This document shows positions 59,893-64,000 of a stretch of DNA of 64,000 bases, piece by piece; position 1 is the first letter of the stretch; each line of letters begins with the position of its first letter. The notes beneath the pieces were generated by a model. That model was not told the origin of the DNA. It saw only the letters and a list, made by a program, of their open reading frames with translations, and ran no database searches. The DNA comes from Niallia nealsonii (GTDB lineage Bacteria; Bacillota; Bacilli; Bacillales; Cytobacillaceae). The DNA is taken from positions 1-64,000 of the forward strand of contig NZ_PISE01000037.1 in assembly GCF_002835805.1 (NCBI RefSeq), given 5' to 3'. A program made the position numbers and the translations under genes.

Positions 59893-59995
59893 TTCTCCAC
59901 CTCCAAACTTTTACTAATCTATTATTTATAATTATAGAGCAAATGGAACAAAAAAGTGATATAGTGTAAATTTTTAAAATTTCTTTTTAGTTTTA

Positions 59996-60883
59996 TTAGT
60001 CTGCCCTTAAAATATTAGAAAGTGTACTATTCCTCTCAATAATAAAGTCAATAAAATGTCTACTTGCTATTGGCAATACATTTTTATCTTTGTAAGCTAA
60101 ACAGATTGTACGAACAACAGATGGAGAGATTTTTTTCGTTTCAATATTATAAGGACATCTACTTAAGACAAGTTTCGGTAAAATAGAAATGCCAAGCCCT
60201 TTTTCAATCATAGACATAATAGCGTAATCATCATATACTCGGAATTGTACGTTAGGTTCAAATTTGTTTTGTTTAAAAACCGTTAGCGGTTCACTTAGTT
60301 CTCCCTCATCTAAAAGAATATAAGGTTCTTTTGTTAAATCCTTCAGTGATACTATGTTGTGCGATGATAAAGGATGATCTTTTGGCAATACAGCTAACAT
60401 TTCATCTTCTTGCAAAGGAATGGTCGTTAGCTTTGTTACAGCCTCTGGATTCACAAAACCAAAGTCTACGGTTCCCTCTTTAATCCAATTGGAGATACTT
60501 GTATAGTCGCCTTGATGTAATTCAAAATGAACGCTCGGATACTGTTCCTTAAAATCTTTCATCAATCCTGGTAGCCAATTACATGAAACACTAGAGAATG
60601 TGCCAATTCGAATTAGCCCACTTTGTAGACCTTCCATTTCTTTTTGCTTTTCTATTAGTTCTCTATGTGAATTACATATATTCTTAATAAATGGTAAAAA
60701 TTCCTCGCCATCTGGTGTTAGTGTAATACCTGTACGAGAACGTAAAATAAGAGTAGTAGAAAGTTCTTCCTCTAATGAATGAATCATTTGACTAATTCCA
60801 GATTGAGTATAGCCAAGTTTTTCAGCTGCTTTGGTAAAACTTCCTGTTTCTATAGATGTGATAAAAGCATAATATGAATTCAT
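59996..60883 (-). CDS. LysR-family regulator
   Basis: 295 residues. HTH: YYAFITSIETGSFTKAAEKL, GYTQSGISQMIHSLEEELST, TLILRSRTGITLTPDG. Effector domain with GLIRIGTFSSVSCNWLPGLM and DMIEKGLGISILPKL-type end (reads MSMIEKGLGISILPKLVLSR). Divergent from the EamA transporter at 61013 (129-bp gap), its likely target. Confidence 0.93.
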   Translation of the reverse strand: MNSYYAFITSIETGSFTKAAEKLGYTQSGISQMIHSLEEELSTTLILRSRTGITLTPDGEEFLPFIKNICNSHRELIEKQKEMEGLQSGLIRIGTFSSVSCNWLPGLMKDFKEQYPSVHFELHQGDYTSISNWIKEGTVDFGFVNPEAVTKLTTIPLQEDEMLAVLPKDHPLSSHNIVSLKDLTKEPYILLDEGELSEPLTVFKQNKFEPNVQFRVYDDYAIMSMIEKGLGISILPKLVLSRCPYNIETKKISPSVVRTICLAYKDKNVLPIASRHFIDFIIERNSTLSNILRAD

Positions 60884-61012
60884 CCTTACTAGCTCCTTTG
60901 TATTAGAATTACTTATATTTAGATTATAAATATTAATTTTACTAATGTAAATGAAGGTGATACCATAGATTTAGTTTTAATAGAAATACATGAGAGGTTA
61001 GGGGTTACAATC

Positions 61013-61900
61013 ATGACACAAAAACAAGCAAACTTGATTTTAGCTACTGTTTCTATGGCTTGGGGAACATCGTATATTTTTATGAAACTTGGGGTTGATG
61101 CTATCCCTCCGTTAACGATTGTGGTTTTACGATGTGGAATTGCATTTATTCTTATGGCAGTAATATTCTCCAAAAAAATCATTAGGATAGATGCTAAAGC
61201 ATTGAAATACAGTGCCATAATGGGAGCTTTACTTTGTGGTATTTTTATTGGATTGGTGTACGGAGTGAAAAATACTACTGCTTCTACTGCGGGTTTTTTA
61301 ACTAGTACAACTGTTATCTTAGTACCAGTTTTACAAATATTTATTACACGAAAACTACCGAGTAAAAAAACTTTATTTGGGGTTATGATTGTATCAGTTG
61401 GATTAGCATTCCTTACTATAAAAGATGATTTTTCTATTTCAATTGGCGCAATATACTGTCTTTTAGCTGCTTTTCTTTATGCAATCCATATTATCGTAAC
61501 GAACTATTTTGTACAAGAGGTTGATGCCTTGCAACTAGCTATCTTTCAATTAGGATTTGCTACTCTGTATGCAACAATAGGAACCTTCATATTTGAAACA
61601 CCCGTTTTGCCACATGACAAGATTCATTGGTTCGCTATACTTGGTCTAGCGTTGATTTGCTCTGCCTATGGTTTTGTTATGCAGCCAATTGCTCAGAAGT
61701 ACACCACACCTGAAAGTGTAGGTTTTCTTTTTTCACTAGAACCAGTTTTTACAGCAATATTTGCATTCATCTTCTTACAAGAAATTATAATGATTCAAGA
61801 ATATTTGGGTGCTTTGTTCATTTTAGTTGGTGTATTCCTAGCAAATTCCACATCTAAAAATAAAAAAATATATATCACCCAAATTCATGAGCCTCAATAG
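61013..61900 (+). CDS. EamA/DMT-family transporter
   Basis: 295 residues, ten membrane helices. ILATVSMAWGTSYIFMKLGV at helix 1, RCGIAFILMAVIFSKKIIRI, and the conserved second-repeat motif GFLFSLEPVFTAIFAFIFLQ near residue 245. Metabolite exporter of unknown substrate; the divergent LysR suggests induction by its substrate. Confidence 0.92.
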   Translation: MTQKQANLILATVSMAWGTSYIFMKLGVDAIPPLTIVVLRCGIAFILMAVIFSKKIIRIDAKALKYSAIMGALLCGIFIGLVYGVKNTTASTAGFLTSTTVILVPVLQIFITRKLPSKKTLFGVMIVSVGLAFLTIKDDFSISIGAIYCLLAAFLYAIHIIVTNYFVQEVDALQLAIFQLGFATLYATIGTFIFETPVLPHDKIHWFAILGLALICSAYGFVMQPIAQKYTTPESVGFLFSLEPVFTAIFAFIFLQEIIMIQEYLGALFILVGVFLANSTSKNKKIYITQIHEPQ

Positions 61901-62105
61901 CCTTACTGTTAATTGGTCGATTAGTAATAACAGGACTATTATTTAACTTGAGAAGCAGGTTGAAAAGTATAAAGGTTAATAATATTATTTTTAAATAGGT
62001 TATGTTAGTTAAAAATGTATGGAGTATACATAGTTTTAAAGTCTTTCTTTTCGACGGGCATAAAGTGTTAAGGTTGTTATATATGGAATAAAGTGGAGGG
62101 AAACT

Positions 62106-62308
62106 ATGTGCAGCAAAATATGTTCTAAAATGTAATTCGGCATTGACAAAAGCTCGTATTCAATCTTCCCCTGGAACTGTAGGAATAAATAAAACACCTA
62201 GTAGAGTATTAAACAACAATAACAATTATAGTGAGTTAGTACCCTATGTTTGTTCAAGTTGTGGTTATGTAGACTTTTATGTAGAAGATCCTGAAAAGTT
62301 CATGTAAT
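62106..62308 (+). pseudogene. zinc-ribbon small protein, frameshifted
   Basis: ATG at 62106 (GGAGGG upstream) reads MCSKICSKM and stops; shifting one base gives KCNSALTKARIQSSPGTVGI, NKTPSRVLNNNNNYSELVPY and VCSSCGYVDFYVEDPEKFM. The CxxC…CxxC pattern is that of a small zinc-ribbon nucleic-acid-binding protein. A one-base indel near 62130 separates the halves; either decay or a sequencing error. Confidence 0.65.
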
Positions 62309-62330
62309 TGAACTTTTCGGGATTTTTTAT
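62288..62330 (+). terminator. terminator of the zinc-ribbon gene
   Basis: ATCCTGAAAAGTTCA pairs with TGAACTTTTCGGGAT (one wobble), 6-base loop, six T. It overlaps the end of the gene. Confidence 0.92.
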
Positions 62331-62526
62331 TTCTGATAACATTGGACTATGTTAACTAAAATTGTATATAATATACAATTTAAAAATTCCTGTTACCGAG
62401 CTATACAATACTGTTCTTTAATTTAAATCTATGGATTTATATGCTTGACCTTATTTTCTCTAGTTGAAATTTTTATATTTCTCTTAATATATATAGCTAA
62501 TATAATGGTAGAAACAATTAACAATG

Positions 62527-62863
62527 GAGTTAGTATAGTTTTATGGACACAGTTTAATTAAGTCCTTACAATTATTTTTGAGAGGATAACGTAAACCTGC
62601 AGGCAAAACATATAACGATGATTTTAAGAAAACGATTGTGGACTTATATCATTCCAGCAGCTCGGTTAAAGAATTAAGCAGTGAATATGGCGTATTAGAA
62701 GTAACGATTTATAAATGGGTGAAAGACTTTATCCCTATTGTTTCAGAGAAAGAGGTACTGTCACTAAAAGAGTTGGCCGAAATTCACCAAACCTTATTAA
62801 ATACCTCAAGTCATGGAGGATCAGATTAGAAGAACCGCTTAAGACTTAGCCTTTTTGTGTCCA
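62527..62863 (+). mobile_element. IS3-family deletion derivative with both ends
   Basis: Left terminus TGGACACAG (62545-62553), right terminus TGTGTCCA (62856-62863). Internally only part of OrfA remains (VDLYHSSSSVKELSSEYGVL, EVTIYKWVKDFIPIVSEKEV); its 5' part is missing some codons and OrfB is gone. Identity to the fragment at 46628 begins 18 bp left of the terminus, so the element boundary may lie further out. It could be moved in trans by a full-length copy. Confidence 0.78.
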
Positions 62864-62882
62864 AGTTATTGACTCAAATCCA

Positions 62883-62916
62883 GAGTTATGTTGACCCATT
62901 CGTAGCTATTTTAATT
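62883..62916 (+). pseudogene. 34-bp fragment of an EamA transporter
   Basis: GAGTTATGTTGACCCATTCG and following bases match 27713-27746 inside the EamA gene with one substitution (frame SYVDPFVAILI). It begins 20 bp after the IS right end, suggesting a deletion that removed most of a second transporter gene. Confidence 0.7.
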
Positions 62917-62977
62917 TATTATTATATTTGTTCAATTAAAATACTAAGAGCAGACACTCCCTTTGCCATTCCTTATT

Positions 62978-63078
62978 AAGCTAACCTCCGATGGTTACAT
63001 AAAAAAAAGGGTTACTATTATTTAAGGAAAGCTCCGTTAGCTTAAGTACACGACTTCACAATTTTTCTAATGACATAA
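62978..63078. repeat. dispersed ~100-bp intergenic repeat, copy 6
   Basis: AAGCTAACCTCCGATGGTTA, CATAAAAAAAAGGGTTACTA, TTATTTAAGGAAAGCTCCGT, TAGCTTAAGTACACGACTTC and ACAATTTTTCTAATG. Same block order as the copies near 28-35 kb. Confidence 0.7.
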
Positions 63079-63164
63079 CAAAAATCGCGAACTTCGTGTT
63101 GAAGAAACTGCCCTTTTTCGTTCTTAAATAAAATATTAAAATTTTAAGGAAAAACAAAGCGAAA

Positions 63165-63214
63165 ATAAAAAACTGATCCAAAAGAATCCTCATTCAACGA
63201 TCTTTTGGGTCAGC
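63165..63214 (-). terminator. terminator of the epimerase gene
   Basis: CTGATCCAAAAGA (63174-63186) pairs with TCTTTTGGGTCAG (63202-63214), one wobble. On the minus strand it is followed by six T. It lies 27 bp after the stop. Confidence 0.9.
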
Positions 63215-63240
63215 ACTATCTAATTATTAGAATTTATCAG

Positions 63241-64000
63241 CTAGACACTAACAATATTTCTTTCAATATAACTTTGAATACTTATTTCAACTGTTTCTTG
63301 TGTCGAATATTTAGGTTGATAACCAATTAATTTTTTTGCATTTTCAATGGTGTAATATCCACTTCTAGCAATATGGTAATAGGTATGCTCCGTTTCCTTT
63401 TCATTACCTATATACTCACACCATTTTTCCCAAGACAAAAACTTAATCTGTGGTTTTTTGTCAAAAAATTCATACATTGCCTTAGCATAGCCATATAAAG
63501 TGAAGGAATCTTCTGCAACAGCATGAAAACTTTCTCCTAATGCCTGATTTCTATGAATAATAGCTTTAAAAAACATTTGTGCAACATCATCGGCATGAAC
63601 ATGATGCAATGTTTCCATACCAAAATTAGGTATATAGATTTCTTCCCCTCGTGCTATCTTCTCAAATACCTCTGTATTTGTGTTTCCATATGGATTAATG
63701 ATTAACCAGCCCGGTCCCGAAATTTGTCCGGGCATAATAATTGTCGCCGGGAAACCGTTGATCCGATATTGTTCTTTTAAATATTGTTCACTATGAAATT
63801 TATTAATACCATAATCATCTAAGGGCTCCTTCAAACAATTTGGATCGGCAGATAATAATTCAGCTCTGCCGTGAGCCCATATAGATGAGCAAAACAAATA
63901 ATGAGATAATTTCGTTCCTTTTAAAGTTTCCACCATTTTCTTTGTATCTTCGACATAGAAATTGATTAAATCAACGACAATATCTGGATTCATTTCTGCA
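63241..64000 (-). CDS. NAD-dependent epimerase/dehydratase (partial)
   Basis: C-terminal ~250 residues of an extended short-chain dehydrogenase; the N-terminal NAD-binding GxxGxxG is outside the window, and the frame is open through base 64000. SHYLFCSSIWAHGRAELL carries the Ser region, and LDDYGINKFHSEQYLKEQYR has the YxxxK-type catalytic pair (Tyr-Gly-Ile-Asn-Lys). IIMPGQISGPGWLIINPYGN and HVHADDVAQMFFKAIIHRNQ are typical of nucleotide-sugar or sugar epimerases. Substrate unknown. Confidence 0.85.
   Translation of the reverse strand, partial: AEMNPDIVVDLINFYVEDTKKMVETLKGTKLSHYLFCSSIWAHGRAELLSADPNCLKEPLDDYGINKFHSEQYLKEQYRINGFPATIIMPGQISGPGWLIINPYGNTNTEVFEKIARGEEIYIPNFGMETLHHVHADDVAQMFFKAIIHRNQALGESFHAVAEDSFTLYGYAKAMYEFFDKKPQIKFLSWEKWCEYIGNEKETEHTYYHIARSGYYTIENAKKLIGYQPKYSTQETVEISIQSYIERNIVSV

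Noticed and set aside
1-64000. tRNA, rRNA, or replication-origin sequences
   Set aside because: I looked for tRNA-like GTTC..A..C arms, rRNA conserved blocks and DnaA-box clusters by eye and found none that hold up. A tRNAscan or Infernal run would be decisive.

Overview
The window comes from a low-GC, endospore-forming Bacillaceae chromosome (Bacillus, Niallia or Cytobacillus-like). The evidence is the strong AT bias, the Shine-Dalgarno spacing, and homologues of Bacillus families: YfiYZ/YfhA siderophore uptake, YdfHIJ, CotF-like coat pairs, SinI and Spo0E, and CPCC, DUF2089 and CBO0543 proteins. I see no rRNA, tRNA or CRISPR.

Bases 1-11000 are an accessory zone. A decayed prophage lies on the minus strand (portal-MuF, small head genes, tape measure, amidase) with frameshifts, nonsense codons and insertions. 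Between its pieces lie a LacI / EEP-phosphatase operon, a DUF2089 / membrane pair, a CBO0543 protein, and a class I cyclic-di-GMP riboswitch directly ahead of a SinI-like reading frame (interrupted by TAG) and a Spo0E-like phosphatase. The same zone, and isolated relics at 21.7, 25.3, 37.6, 41.2 and 46.6 kb, carry short arrays in which TTAA recurs every 6 bp. Several of these are perfect or near-perfect palindromes, and most lie next to phage, plasmid or IS remnants. I found 13 arrays and cannot match them to a known element.

Bases 11000-36900 are mostly small host modules: AbrB-type permease + isochorismatase-like hydrolase; YhgE-like exporter with divergent TetR; PpnP; HAD phosphatase + atypical HPr; acetyltransferase; MATE exporter with divergent AraC; Fur-regulated Fe-siderophore ABC importer; EamA transporter; MEDS protein; GNAT; MarR; aspartate racemase; TetR + SDR; GntR + DUF1648. 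Broken LysE, integrase, NfsA and MarR genes are interspersed, and a roughly 100-bp intergenic repeat occurs six times.

Bases 37000-46100 hold further phage/plasmid relics (DUF488, RadC), a MarR-controlled GNAT / YczE-family operon between related intergenic repeats, and a YdfHIJ-like system (sensor kinase, LuxR regulator, MMPL transporter). Bases 46600-52700 hold an IS3 fragment, small Bacillus proteins, arylamine N-acetyltransferase, two tandem coat-protein gene pairs, CcdC and maltose acetyltransferase. Bases 52900-59900 form a galactitol/tagatose module: a minus-strand operon deoR-gatA-gatB-gatC-gatD and a plus-strand kinase-aldolase pair diverge from a shared 24-bp inverted-repeat operator, with a second deoR copy behind the aldolase. 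PTS uptake would give galactitol 1-phosphate, GatD would give tagatose 6-phosphate, the PfkB kinase the 1,6-bisphosphate, and LacD the trioses. The window ends with LysR / EamA, a zinc-ribbon relic, an IS3 deletion derivative and a partial epimerase.
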